From Lewinellaceae bacterium (GTDB lineage Bacteria > Bacteroidota > Bacteroidia > Chitinophagales > Saprospiraceae), in NCBI GenBank assembly GCA_020636405.1, contig JACJXW010000007.1, positions 372,001-436,000 on the forward strand: a stretch of DNA of 64,000 nt, read 5' to 3'. Under the pieces are notes generated by a model. It ran no database searches. It saw only the letters and a list, made by a program, of their open reading frames with translations, and had not been told where the DNA came from. Below, piece by piece: positions 8,844 through 17,240 of this stretch (positions are counted from its first letter, which is position 1; every line of letters begins with the position of its first letter). The translations under genes and the position numbers were made by a program.

Positions 8844-9449
8844 CTACTCAAACAACCGCCCCTGTATACCTTCGGGTAACAGCCGAAATGACCTTCTGTG
8901 GTGGGGTGAAGGGCCATGCGCCTGAATGGCCTCCCGGTGCGCCTGCGTAGGATACCCTTTGTTGCTGCGCCATTGATAATAGGGGTATTCCGCATCGAGT
9001 TGCATCATATAATCGTCGCGGTAGGTCTTGGCGAGGATGGAAGCGGCAGCGATGGGAAGCAGTTTTCCATCCCCCTTGACGATACAATGGAAGGGTAGGC
9101 CCTGATAAGGCTTGAAGCGGTTGCCGTCTATCAGAAGAGATTCCGGCCCGGGGCCTAGCTGATCCAGCGCCCGGTGCATGGCCAGGAAGGATGCGTTGAG
9201 GATGTTGACTTTATCGATCTCCGCAGGGCTGACCTGGGCAACGGCCCAGGCGAGAGCAAATTGCTCTACTACCTTACGAGCTTCATTGCGCTGCTTTTCA
9301 CTGAGCTGTTTAGAGTCGTTGAGCAAGGGGTGCGTAAAATCTTTGGGCAGAATGACGGCAGCGGCAAAGACCGGGCCGGCCAGGCAGCCTCGCCCAGCTT
9401 CATCACATCCTGCTTCTACCAACTGTTCGTCCAGATAAGGTTTTAACAT
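8844..9449 (-). CDS. rnhB: Ribonuclease HII
   Basis: RNase HII cleaves the RNA strand of RNA-DNA hybrids and nicks at single ribonucleotides in DNA. The 201-residue protein opens with the catalytic CDEAGRGCLAGP motif (Asp16, Glu17). The further acidic residues follow in LLIDGNRF (about 109) and AKTYRDDYM (about 141). Length and motif order match the family. It lies immediately upstream of the T9SS cargo gene on the same strand, with 122 bases between the start codons' genes, and is likely transcribed separately. Confidence 0.95.
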   Translation of the reverse strand: MLKPYLDEQLVEAGCDEAGRGCLAGPVFAAAVILPKDFTHPLLNDSKQLSEKQRNEARKVVEQFALAWAVAQVSPAEIDKVNILNASFLAMHRALDQLGPGPESLLIDGNRFKPYQGLPFHCIVKGDGKLLPIAAASILAKTYRDDYMMQLDAEYPYYQWRSNKGYPTQAHREAIQAHGPSPHHRRSFRLLPEGIQGRLFE

Positions 9450-9518
9450 ATTTTACAAAACTTATCGGCAAACTATTGTGCCTTTCATACCTTCTTTTAA
9501 AGTATGGTAAAAGTAACA

Positions 9519-9568
9519 ATTTGCCGGAAAAGCAAAAGGCCAAGGCAAAAGCGAACTAGCCGGCAAAT
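9519..9568. repeat. Inverted repeat between rnhB and the DUF5686 gene
   Basis: ATTTGCCGG at 9519-9527 pairs with CCGGCAAAT at 9560-9568, 32 bases apart, in the region between divergent genes. It could be an operator or an RNA stem in a 5' leader. No regulator is suggested by the sequence. Confidence 0.35.
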
Positions 9569-9682
9569 ACGGTGGCCGTTCCGGCAGAATAGTGTCTAAA
9601 CAGAGTAGCCGTTGTCCTGCGGACGCCGGCAACAAAAAACCATGCTGAAGATAACCCATATGTCCATATAATCCCGGCCAAT

Positions 9683-12187
9683 ATGAATCGATTACTCCTG
9701 ATCCTGATCACCTGCTGCTGGCACGCTCTGGCCTGGGGGCAGTTTACCATCCACGGACGGGTGCTGGATGCCGATACCAAAGAAGGCATCCCCTTTGCCA
9801 ATGTTTTCTTCGAGGGAACAACCCTCGGCACTTCCACCGGCCTGGACGGATATTACGAATTCAAAGTCAAAAAGCTCGCCGATTCGATCTCCGCTTCCGC
9901 CATCGGCTTCGAGGTTCAGGAAAAAGCCCTCCACCCGGACTCCATCGTACAGGAAATAAACTTTTACCTCGAAGGGTCCGCCCTGGTGCTGGACGAGGTT
10001 GTCGTCATCGCCGGCGAAAACCCGGCCAACCGCATCGTCCGGGGCATCATCGAAAAAAAAGCGCAAAACCGGGTCGATGCGCTCAACTCCTTCCAATACG
10101 AAAGCTATTCCAAGATCGAGCTCGACCTGGAGAACGTCAACCCCAAACTCCAGCAAAGTAAATTTCTCAAACCTTTCGCTTTCGTCTTCGAGAATATCGA
10201 CAGCACTTCCGATGAGAAGCCCTTCCTGCCCGTATACATCAACGAGGTGCTCTCCGATGTATACTATGTAAAGGAAGAGGGAAAGCCCAAATCCGTTATC
10301 CAGGCCCAACGCACCTCCGGGACCGACAACCAGACCATCATCGAGTACATCAAACGCATCCACCAGGATTACAACATATACGATGACTGGATCTACATCC
10401 TGGATAAACCTTTCGCGAGCCCATTCTCCAAGTCAGGCCTGGGCTATTACGATTATTATATTCTGGATAGCACCAATATAGACGGGCTTTGGAGTTACAA
10501 GCTCAAGTTTAAACCCAAACGCAAGCAGGAAAGCACCTTCTACGGGGACTTCTGGGTCGCCGACTCCATCTTTGCCGTCGAACGGGTCAATATGCGCATG
10601 AGCCCGGATGTGAACATCAACCTGGTCAGCCGCATTATTATCTACGAAGAGTTCACGCTGCAGGACAGCGCCTGGGCGCCCGTCAAAAAGAAAATGGTGG
10701 TGGATTTTACCCCGACGGAAGGCGCCCCGGGCATGATCGCCCGCCGGACAGAGACCTTCCGGGAGTTCGTCTCCGGCCAGCCCGATACCCGACAACATTA
10801 CCGGGAAAAAGACCCGTTCTACGTCTATGAAAAAGTGGAGGTGGACAGCGATAGCTTCTGGGCCGAAGTCCGCCACGAGCCCCTGAGCAAGACCGAAGCG
10901 GCGGTGTACTCCATGGTGGACAGTATCCAGAATGTGCCGTTGTACAAGACTTACGTCGAGATCATCGAGATTGTCTTCATCGGTTATTTCGAACTGGGGC
11001 CCGTGGAGATTGGCCCCTACTCTTCTCTTTATAGTACCAACCCGGTAGAGGGCGACCGTTTCCGCATCGGTATGCGCACCAGCGACCAGTTCAGCGAAGA
11101 AGTGCGCCTCGGAGGCTACGTGGCCTACGGCCTTAAAGACCAGGACTTCAAATACAGCGCCGATGTTAAGTGGCTGATATCCAAAAACCCGCGCATTATG
11201 GTAGGGGCGGCTTACAAGGACGACATCAGCCTGAACAGCGAGAATAGCGAGGAGTTTGTGGAGGGAGACCTGTTTTCCGGGCTTTTCCGCCGAGACCTGA
11301 TGCAGAAACTCATCCGGGTACAGGAAGGTAAGGCCTTTTACGAGCGGTATTGGAAAAGCGGATTTTCCAACCGCATTACTTTCCTCAACCGGACTATGGA
11401 CCCCTATGGGGTCGTAACCGAAGATGGCAGGGGATTCAACTATGCCTACCTGCCTGACCCTGCCTCCCTATCGGACATTGATACGACCATCAACACCACG
11501 GAGGTCATCCTTAAGGCCCGGTATGCCCTCGATGAAATGATCATCGATACTGATTTCAGCCGCACCAGCTTCGGATCGAAACATCCTATCGTGGAGCTCC
11601 AATATACCCTGGGCGTCAACGGCGTAATGGGCAGCAGCTACAACTACCATAAATTGTCTCTTAGTTACCGCCACTATTTCTACCTCAACCCCGTCGGGTG
11701 GATGTCTTATCGCTTCAACGCCGGCAAACTCTTCGGCACTGTCCCCTTCCTCCTGATGGAGGTCCACCCCGGCAATGAGGGCTACTTCACAGGAAGAGAC
11801 ATCTTCAACATGATGACTCGTTATGAGTTTGCCAGCGACGCTTACGCCAGCATTTTCCTGGAACACCACTTCGACGGATTCCTGCTGAATAAAATACCGC
11901 TGCTGCGAAAGCTCAACTTCCGCTCTTATGCCACCTTCAAAGGAGTCATCGGTACAATATCGGACAAGAACAAAGATGCAAACCGCCTCAATGCCTTCGT
12001 CCCCACCGCAATAGATACCTACGCCGGTTTTCGCACCCCCAGCAAACGCCCCTATATGGAGGCCAGCGTAGGCATTGAAAATATCCTTAAAGTTTTCCAG
12101 GTCGAGTTATCCTGGCGCCTGAGCTACCTGGACAACCCGCAGGCACGAAGGTTTGGCTTGCGGTTTGGGGTGGCATTCTATTTTTAA
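9683..12187 (+). CDS. DUF5686 / carboxypeptidase-regulatory-like outer-membrane protein
   Basis: This is an 834-residue envelope protein. A signal peptide (MNRLLLILITCCWHALAWGQ) is followed by a CarboxypepD_reg-like beta-sandwich at about residues 22-105 (GRVLDADTKEGIPFANVF, then GTSTGLDGYYEF), as seen at the front of TonB-dependent receptors. No TonB box and plug pair follows. Instead there is the DUF5686 region with AGENPANRIVRGIIEKK, and a long C-terminal beta-rich stretch that ends in FGLRFGVAFYF with an aromatic terminus, typical of outer-membrane barrels. The function is unknown; the family is widespread and often multicopy in Bacteroidota. Its 3' end overlaps the convergent DUF1963 gene by four bases. 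Confidence 0.85.
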   Translation: MNRLLLILITCCWHALAWGQFTIHGRVLDADTKEGIPFANVFFEGTTLGTSTGLDGYYEFKVKKLADSISASAIGFEVQEKALHPDSIVQEINFYLEGSALVLDEVVVIAGENPANRIVRGIIEKKAQNRVDALNSFQYESYSKIELDLENVNPKLQQSKFLKPFAFVFENIDSTSDEKPFLPVYINEVLSDVYYVKEEGKPKSVIQAQRTSGTDNQTIIEYIKRIHQDYNIYDDWIYILDKPFASPFSKSGLGYYDYYILDSTNIDGLWSYKLKFKPKRKQESTFYGDFWVADSIFAVERVNMRMSPDVNINLVSRIIIYEEFTLQDSAWAPVKKKMVVDFTPTEGAPGMIARRTETFREFVSGQPDTRQHYREKDPFYVYEKVEVDSDSFWAEVRHEPLSKTEAAVYSMVDSIQNVPLYKTYVEIIEIVFIGYFELGPVEIGPYSSLYSTNPVEGDRFRIGMRTSDQFSEEVRLGGYVAYGLKDQDFKYSADVKWLISKNPRIMVGAAYKDDISLNSENSEEFVEGDLFSGLFRRDLMQKLIRVQEGKAFYERYWKSGFSNRITFLNRTMDPYGVVTEDGRGFNYAYLPDPASLSDIDTTINTTEVILKARYALDEMIIDTDFSRTSFGSKHPIVELQYTLGVNGVMGSSYNYHKLSLSYRHYFYLNPVGWMSYRFNAGKLFGTVPFLLMEVHPGNEGYFTGRDIFNMMTRYEFASDAYASIFLEHHFDGFLLNKIPLLRKLNFRSYATFKGVIGTISDKNKDANRLNAFVPTAIDTYAGFRTPSKRPYMEASVGIENILKVFQVELSWRLSYLDNPQARRFGLRFGVAFYF

Positions 12188-12972
12188 TAACAATCCCAGT
12201 TGTACATCACCCTGGAAAAATCGGCCCGCTGCAATGCCTCCCGGCAGATGAAGAAATTGGCCACGCCCATGTCTCCCCACATACAGTTGAACTGGCCGCT
12301 GGAGCCCAGTTGGAACAATAAGTCCATGGGATCTTCCGGATTCCGGGGGTCCTCCTGGCAGAAGAAGGCATAGCCCCCAATTTTATGCCGCGAGCTGAGC
12401 ACCGCCCGGCTGTACCGGCTCCGGATTTCCCACTGGCCCTCTCCGAAGGCCTCGAAAAAGCCTTCGCCCAACAGTTGGTCAAACTGATAATCCGTAGGCG
12501 GCGCCAACTCATAACCGTACCTGAATTCCAATGGATAGGAAACCCCGGCTTCTATGGGCAAGAAACGGGCTTCTCCCAGAAAGTGAAAGTCGCGCTCCAG
12601 CAAAGCTTCTTCCTTCCGGACTTCAGCATGGTACAGTACCCGGAACCTGCTCTGGTCGAAAGGATCTTCCATATTGAGGCCATAAAAACCATCATCGTAA
12701 ATGAAAAACTGGAGCAGGCCCTTCTCCGGGAATGGCGGTAAAACCGGCATTTCCTCCAGATTGAGCTGAGCCAGCAACCACAGCGGAGCTCCATCCGGGG
12801 CTTTCGGATAGTCCATACCGAGGGGCAGATAGGGAAAGCCGCCGACCTTACTCTCCCAGGGGAGTGTCTCCCGCCTGGGCTGAGGCAACAGTTCAATAAA
12901 GGGGCGCATGGTTTGAAGGATCTGCCTTCGAAAGGGATCCAGCTCCTGAGGCAGGATAATATTCGTGCTCAT
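12184..12972 (-). CDS. DUF1963 (YwqG-like) protein
   Basis: This 262-residue cytosolic protein shows the YwqG/DUF1963 pattern: SKVGGFPYLPLGMDYPK near residue 40, then LAQLNLEEMPVLPPFPEKG and LLQFFIYDDG. It ends in a strand set with GGYAFFCQEDPR, LLFQLGSS and MWGDMGVANFFI. Family members have been proposed to bind ligands, but no reaction is established. No signal peptide is seen. The gene is convergent with and overlaps the DUF5686 gene, so the two 3' ends constrain each other. Confidence 0.85.
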   Translation of the reverse strand: MSTNIILPQELDPFRRQILQTMRPFIELLPQPRRETLPWESKVGGFPYLPLGMDYPKAPDGAPLWLLAQLNLEEMPVLPPFPEKGLLQFFIYDDGFYGLNMEDPFDQSRFRVLYHAEVRKEEALLERDFHFLGEARFLPIEAGVSYPLEFRYGYELAPPTDYQFDQLLGEGFFEAFGEGQWEIRSRYSRAVLSSRHKIGGYAFFCQEDPRNPEDPMDLLFQLGSSGQFNCMWGDMGVANFFICREALQRADFSRVMYNWDCY

Positions 12973-13179
12973 AACAATGGATGCACCCCATTGCCAGGAG
13001 CCTGGCGAACCGGAGTGTCTTTTGTGTTTTGTCTTTAAATATTCGTCTGGGTTATTTGCCGGGAGAATTGCTCCCGGTTAAAGCAAAAATGGTAAACAAC
13101 TTTGGGATAGAATGGTTATGAGGTTGGTTTTTTTTATTCCTAAACCGGTTTTTTCTTTGAGTGGGTAGCCAATTGAAAT

Positions 13180-15468
13180 ATGAACATCAACCTCCGTGTT
13201 ATTTCTGTAGCCATCTTTGGTATTTTAGCCATTATCAGCGCTTTGAGCATAAGCCAGCTGAAGTTTTCTTTTGACTTCGAACAGTTCTTCCCGGAAGGGG
13301 ACGAAGACCTGGAGTTCTTCCGGGAGTTCATAAATGAGTTTGAATCGGACGACAACTTCCTGCTGGTGGCCATCCGCAGGGAAGATGGCGTTTTCGACCA
13401 GGACTTCCTGGAAAGATTCCACGACTTTTCCCTAAAAACCAGAGCCCTTCCCCACGTCACCGAGAGCCAGTCCCTGACCAAGTTCTCCTATCCGGTCCGA
13501 ACGCCATTTGCCATTACGGCCATGCCGGCCATTCACATCGATCAGCCAGCCCGTTACCCACGCGACAAGGAACGCATATTGAATGACGAACGCTTCGTCC
13601 ACAATTTCATCTCAAAGGACGCCACCACACTGACGGTATTCTTAAAAACGGTCAACAGTATCCAACTGGCGCCGGCCGAAGAGCTCATGTCCTCGCTGGA
13701 CAGCCTGATCCGCCAGTACGATTTTGAGGAATACCACTACCTGGGCCGCCCTTATTTCCAGAAAGAACTGGTGGCCATGCAAAAGCGGGAGATCCTTGTC
13801 TCCGCCATTATTTCCGGCCTCCTCGTTTCCCTGGTCATGTTTTTCATATTCCGGCGGCCATGGGGCATTGCCGTCTCGCTCTTCTCTATTGCCCTGGGAA
13901 TGCTCCTCTTCATGGGTTTCCTCAGCATCAGCGGCAGAGAGCTCAACGCCATGGCGGCACTGTACCCGGTGCTGATGATCATCGTGGGCACTTCCGATGT
14001 CATCCATATCATGTCCAAATATGTGGACGAGCTGCGCAAAGGCTTCCGCAAGGAGAAAGCCATTGTGACAACCATCAAAGAGATCGGCCTGGCCACCCTG
14101 CTCACCTCCCTGACCACGGCCATCGGCTTCGCCTCCCTGCTCACCAGCCGAATCGGCCCCATCCGGGATTTTGGCATCAATGCGGCGATCGGGGTCATCA
14201 TCGCTTATTTAACGGTGATCTTCTTTACCACCGCAGTGATCTCCTGGTTCCGGGCCGACCAGATCATCAAGCTGGGCAGGGGGCAGGCATTCTGGGAAAG
14301 ATCCATGGAATGGGCCTACCGCTTCACCCGTGATTACCCCCGGCACATCGCCATCGGCGGATTGGCGGTACTGATCGTAAGCCTGGTGGGCATTTCCCGC
14401 ATTACCACCAATTACAGTATCGAAAACAATATGCCCATCGGGGAAAAGATCACGGAGGATTTCCTGTTCTTCGAAAACAACCTCACCGGCTTCCGCCCGA
14501 TGGAGGTTGCCGTATATGCTAAAGGGGAGTACAAGGCCAGTGACTACGAGGTAGTCCGGGAAATGGCAAAGGTAGAAGAATACCTGCACCAGATCCCCTC
14601 CATACAAGGCATTGCTTCCATCACCGCCATATACAAGAGCATCAATCAGATGATGCGCAACAACAATCCTGAGGCCTACGCTCTTCCGGACAACAAAGCG
14701 CAATTCGAACGCTACCGACGCATGGCCCAACAAATTCCTGAACTGAGCGTCAACATCCTGCTGAGCAAAGACGAAAAAAAAGCACGCATCACCTCCCGTA
14801 TCGGGGATATCGGCGCCGAAAACATCGAGGATATGGGCAACCGCATCGACCAGTGGATCGCCGCCAATACCGATACTTCCATCGTCGAGTTCAAACGCAC
14901 CGGCACGGGCCTTATCATCGATAAAAATTCTGAATATGTGCGCCGCAGCCTGCTCCTGGGGCTGGGCATGGCCATCCTCATCGTCAGCCTGCTGATGGCC
15001 CTCCTTTTCCGCAATATGAAGATGTTGTTCATTTCCCTGGTGCCCAACATCTTCCCTCTTCTCCTGGCCGGCGCTCTGCTGGGGTTCCTGGGTATTGAAC
15101 TGGAGGCGGGGATATCTATCGTCTTTGCCGTCATCTTCGGCATCGCCGTAGACGATACCATTCACTTCCTCAGTAAGTACAAACTGGCGCGCAATAAAGG
15201 GCTGGATGTGGAAGCATCGCTGCACATCACTTTCCTGGAAACGGGCAAGGCCATCGTACTCACTACCGTCATCCTGTTCTTCGGCTTCCTGGTCATGCTC
15301 TTCTCCATCCATCCGCCCAGCGTCACCATCGGCCTGCTGATCAGCCTGACCCTCTTCAGCGCCCTCATCAGTGACCTGGCCCTCTTACCGGTCCTGATCC
15401 GGTGGTTGATGAAAGAAGACAAAGAAGAGGTGAAAAAGGAAGCAATGGAGTTGGAAAAAGTGGTATAA
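13180..15468 (+). CDS. RND-superfamily exporter, MMPL/HpnN type
   Basis: This 762-residue inner-membrane transporter has the two-fold RND layout. An N-terminal helix (about 7-25) and a periplasmic loop are followed by five or six helices (about 205-355, with PVLMIIVGTSDVIHIMSKY). A second helix and loop, then a second helix bundle (about 590-745, with VIFGIAVDDTIHFLSKY) complete it. The paired GTSDVIH and AVDDTIH motifs place the charged proton-relay-like residues of the MMPL/SecDF-like group. No adaptor or outer-membrane partner is adjacent, so a lipid-type or other hydrophobic substrate handled alone is plausible but unproven. A TetR gene follows 92 bases downstream but has its own promoter and operator. 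Confidence 0.88.
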   Translation: MNINLRVISVAIFGILAIISALSISQLKFSFDFEQFFPEGDEDLEFFREFINEFESDDNFLLVAIRREDGVFDQDFLERFHDFSLKTRALPHVTESQSLTKFSYPVRTPFAITAMPAIHIDQPARYPRDKERILNDERFVHNFISKDATTLTVFLKTVNSIQLAPAEELMSSLDSLIRQYDFEEYHYLGRPYFQKELVAMQKREILVSAIISGLLVSLVMFFIFRRPWGIAVSLFSIALGMLLFMGFLSISGRELNAMAALYPVLMIIVGTSDVIHIMSKYVDELRKGFRKEKAIVTTIKEIGLATLLTSLTTAIGFASLLTSRIGPIRDFGINAAIGVIIAYLTVIFFTTAVISWFRADQIIKLGRGQAFWERSMEWAYRFTRDYPRHIAIGGLAVLIVSLVGISRITTNYSIENNMPIGEKITEDFLFFENNLTGFRPMEVAVYAKGEYKASDYEVVREMAKVEEYLHQIPSIQGIASITAIYKSINQMMRNNNPEAYALPDNKAQFERYRRMAQQIPELSVNILLSKDEKKARITSRIGDIGAENIEDMGNRIDQWIAANTDTSIVEFKRTGTGLIIDKNSEYVRRSLLLGLGMAILIVSLLMALLFRNMKMLFISLVPNIFPLLLAGALLGFLGIELEAGISIVFAVIFGIAVDDTIHFLSKYKLARNKGLDVEASLHITFLETGKAIVLTTVILFFGFLVMLFSIHPPSVTIGLLISLTLFSALISDLALLPVLIRWLMKEDKEEVKKEAMELEKVV

Positions 15469-15503
15469 AAACCAACGCAAAATAAAAAAAACGCAAAAAA
15501 AAC

Positions 15504-15535
15504 TTGACACATACCGACAAGTATGTACATATTTG
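15504..15535 (+). promoter_or_regulatory. tetR promoter with embedded palindromic operator
   Basis: TTGACA at 15504-15509 can serve as the upstream element. CATATTTG at 15528-15535 matches the Bacteroidota -7 consensus TAnnTTTG at seven of eight positions. Between them lies ACATAC-6-GTATGT (15510-15527 or so), whose half-sites recur in the palindrome at 16172-16205. A repressor bound here would block the promoter, so TetR autorepression is likely. Confidence 0.6.
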
Positions 15536-15560
15536 CAAAATCATTGCATTACCTCGATCC

Positions 15561-16151
15561 ATGAAAGACACACGCCAGCAAATACTGGAAAAGAACTTCA
15601 GAGCCATGCACGAGCACGGTTTCCAGGGGTTGCGTACCGACCAGGTGATCAAGGAACTGGGCATCACCAAAGGGGCATTCTACCATTACTTCTCCGGAAA
15701 ACAGGAGTTGGGCTATTGTGTCGTGGACGAGGTCATAGCTCCCCAGTATCTCGACCACTGGAATCAGTTGTACAGTTACGTCGGCCACCCGGTGGAAGGG
15801 ATCATCGAGCGCCTGATGGCCCTGCGCAGAGACATTCCCGGAGAGAACATCAAACTCGGCTGCCCGCTCAACAACCTTATCCAGGAAATGGCGCCGCTCG
15901 ATGAAGGCTTCCAACAACGGCTTAACCGCATCGCACGGGGTATGCACCTAGCCATTCAGGATGCTCTGGTTCGAGGACAAAAGGCCAAATTGGTTGACGC
16001 GGACGTCGATCCTGAGAAAATTGCCTTCTTTGTGCTGTCTGCATTGGAAGGTTCCTTTAGCATCGCCAAGGCCTTCCAGAACCGCAAGCCCTTCGATGTT
16101 TCCATCGAGTTGCTGATCACTCATTTGCGGACATTGAAAAACAGCCGTTGA
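15561..16151 (+). CDS. TetR/AcrR-family transcriptional regulator
   Basis: This is a 196-residue TetR-type repressor. The helix-turn-helix is at about residues 25-48 (GLRTDQVIKELGITKGAF, then YHYFSGKQEL). The start at 15561 (MKDTRQQILEKNF) was chosen over an in-frame ATG 57 bases upstream, because that one lies inside the promoter and operator. The C-terminal ligand domain is helical with no recognisable ligand motif. The gene follows the RND exporter, and its operator half-sites recur downstream ahead of a truncated NmrA-like gene. The natural target may therefore have been that oxidoreductase, the exporter, or itself. Confidence 0.9.
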   Translation: MKDTRQQILEKNFRAMHEHGFQGLRTDQVIKELGITKGAFYHYFSGKQELGYCVVDEVIAPQYLDHWNQLYSYVGHPVEGIIERLMALRRDIPGENIKLGCPLNNLIQEMAPLDEGFQQRLNRIARGMHLAIQDALVRGQKAKLVDADVDPEKIAFFVLSALEGSFSIAKAFQNRKPFDVSIELLITHLRTLKNSR

Positions 16152-16171
16152 AGGCGTTAAATTTTTTTACC

Positions 16172-16205
16172 CCTAAAAAATACATACTGGTATGTATTTT
16201 TTAGG
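16172..16205. promoter_or_regulatory. Perfect palindrome, probable second TetR operator
   Basis: The arms 16172-16187 and 16190-16205 are perfect 16-base inverted copies separated by TG, with the core TACATAC-TG-GTATGTA. The half-sites ACATAC and GTATGT are the same as in the tetR promoter. It could also act as a terminator for tetR, because the arm ends in a T-run, but the shared half-sites and the gene start at 16238 favour an operator. Confidence 0.65.
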
Positions 16206-16237
16206 AAATTGATTCAATAATCTTTAAATTTCAGCAT

Positions 16238-16273
16238 ATGTACATCATCACCGGATCAACCGGAAACGCCGGG
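16238..16273 (+). pseudogene. 5' stump of an NmrA-like NAD(P)-binding oxidoreductase
   Basis: Twelve codons from the ATG at 16238 read MYIITGSTGNAG, the exact style of the N-terminal dinucleotide-binding motif (xVTGATGxxG) of NmrA/SDR-a proteins. After that the frame runs through Pro-rich codons that are simply the antisense of the convergent endonuclease 3' end, and it stops at 16378. The gene body has evidently been deleted while its operator and start codon remain. TetR genes are often next to NmrA-like genes, which supports the reading. A chance match of 12 residues cannot be excluded. Confidence 0.5.
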
Positions 16274-16283
16274 CTTTCTCCCT

Positions 16284-17180
16284 CTACTCCAACCCCACTT
16301 CCGCCAGCACCGGCAGATGGTCGGAGGGGAAACGGCCGCTCCAGGAATCAGAGAGAATGGCATGCTTCCTTACCTTAACTTTGTCATTGATGAAAATGTA
16401 GTCGATCCGCCGGCCCGGCAGCCCGGGGAACTGGAAGCCCGACCAGGTGCTCAGCGGGCCATGATGCGGCATTTTCGACAGGAATAGAGCGTCGGCCAGG
16501 CCACTGCCTTTGGCGGTGATGATCCGGTAAGGCTCATGAGTGGGTTCGCAGTTGAAATCCCCGGTCAGGATTACCGGGCTTTCTGCAGCCTTTGACCCCA
16601 AACGTTCTACCAGCAGCCGGGCGCTTTCCTCCCGGGCAAGTTCCCCCCGGTGGTCAAAATGGGTATTGAAATGGTAAAACTCCTTACCCGAGGCCCGATC
16701 CCTGAACTTTACCCAGCTGGTTATTCTCGGCAGCGCCGCATCCCACCCTGTACTACCTGGCTTTTCCGGATTTTCCGACAGCCAGAAAGTAGCACTGTCC
16801 AGAAGTATAAAGCGGCTTTTGCGGTAGAGTATGGCTGAAAATTCATTATCCGGTACGGGGTTCACCGAGCCATCCGTCCGGCACAGGCCGTACCAGCCAT
16901 AGTCCGGCATCAGCTCCACCAGGTCGTCCAACTGCGTACGCAGGGCCTCCTGAAGCCCGACAATATCCGCCTCGTGGAAGCGGATCATACTGGCAACCAA
17001 CTCCTTGCGGTTGGGCCAATAATCCACACCATCGTTCGGATTGGCAAACCGGATGTTGAAAGACATTACCCTTATATCGTCCTGGGCCATAGTCAAGGTT
17101 GTAAGGAATAAGAATGCCAAAGTAGTACACCAGAATATTTTTCCGAATCCTCTGCTCGTATTTTCAAATGTGCTGTACAT
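16284..17180 (-). CDS. Exported endonuclease/exonuclease/phosphatase-family protein
   Basis: This 298-residue metal-dependent hydrolase has the DNase I/sphingomyelinase fold. A hydrophobic N-terminal segment at about 13-32 (FWCTTLAFLFLTTLTMAQ) should export it. The catalytic motifs are in order: VMSFNIRFANPND, IVGLQEAL (metal Glu), NTHFDHRGELAREESA, ILTGDFNCEPTHE, RIDYIFIND and a terminal SDHLPVLAEV. The substrate may be a phosphodiester in nucleic acid or lipid; motifs do not separate these. The gene is divergent from the first acyl-CoA ligase with only 60 bases between starts, so they share a promoter region. Its 3' end abuts the NmrA stump. Confidence 0.88.
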   Translation of the reverse strand: MYSTFENTSRGFGKIFWCTTLAFLFLTTLTMAQDDIRVMSFNIRFANPNDGVDYWPNRKELVASMIRFHEADIVGLQEALRTQLDDLVELMPDYGWYGLCRTDGSVNPVPDNEFSAILYRKSRFILLDSATFWLSENPEKPGSTGWDAALPRITSWVKFRDRASGKEFYHFNTHFDHRGELAREESARLLVERLGSKAAESPVILTGDFNCEPTHEPYRIITAKGSGLADALFLSKMPHHGPLSTWSGFQFPGLPGRRIDYIFINDKVKVRKHAILSDSWSGRFPSDHLPVLAEVGLE

Positions 17181-17240
17181 GAACTCCCTGATTTTTTATT
17201 AGTTTTAGAACAATAATACGAAAATCAGCTTTTCCCACTT

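Noticed and set aside
9487..9507. CATAC-11-GTATG near rnhB, resembling the TetR half-sites
   Set aside because: The spacing is unlike either tetR operator and the half-sites are short. Chance is likely.
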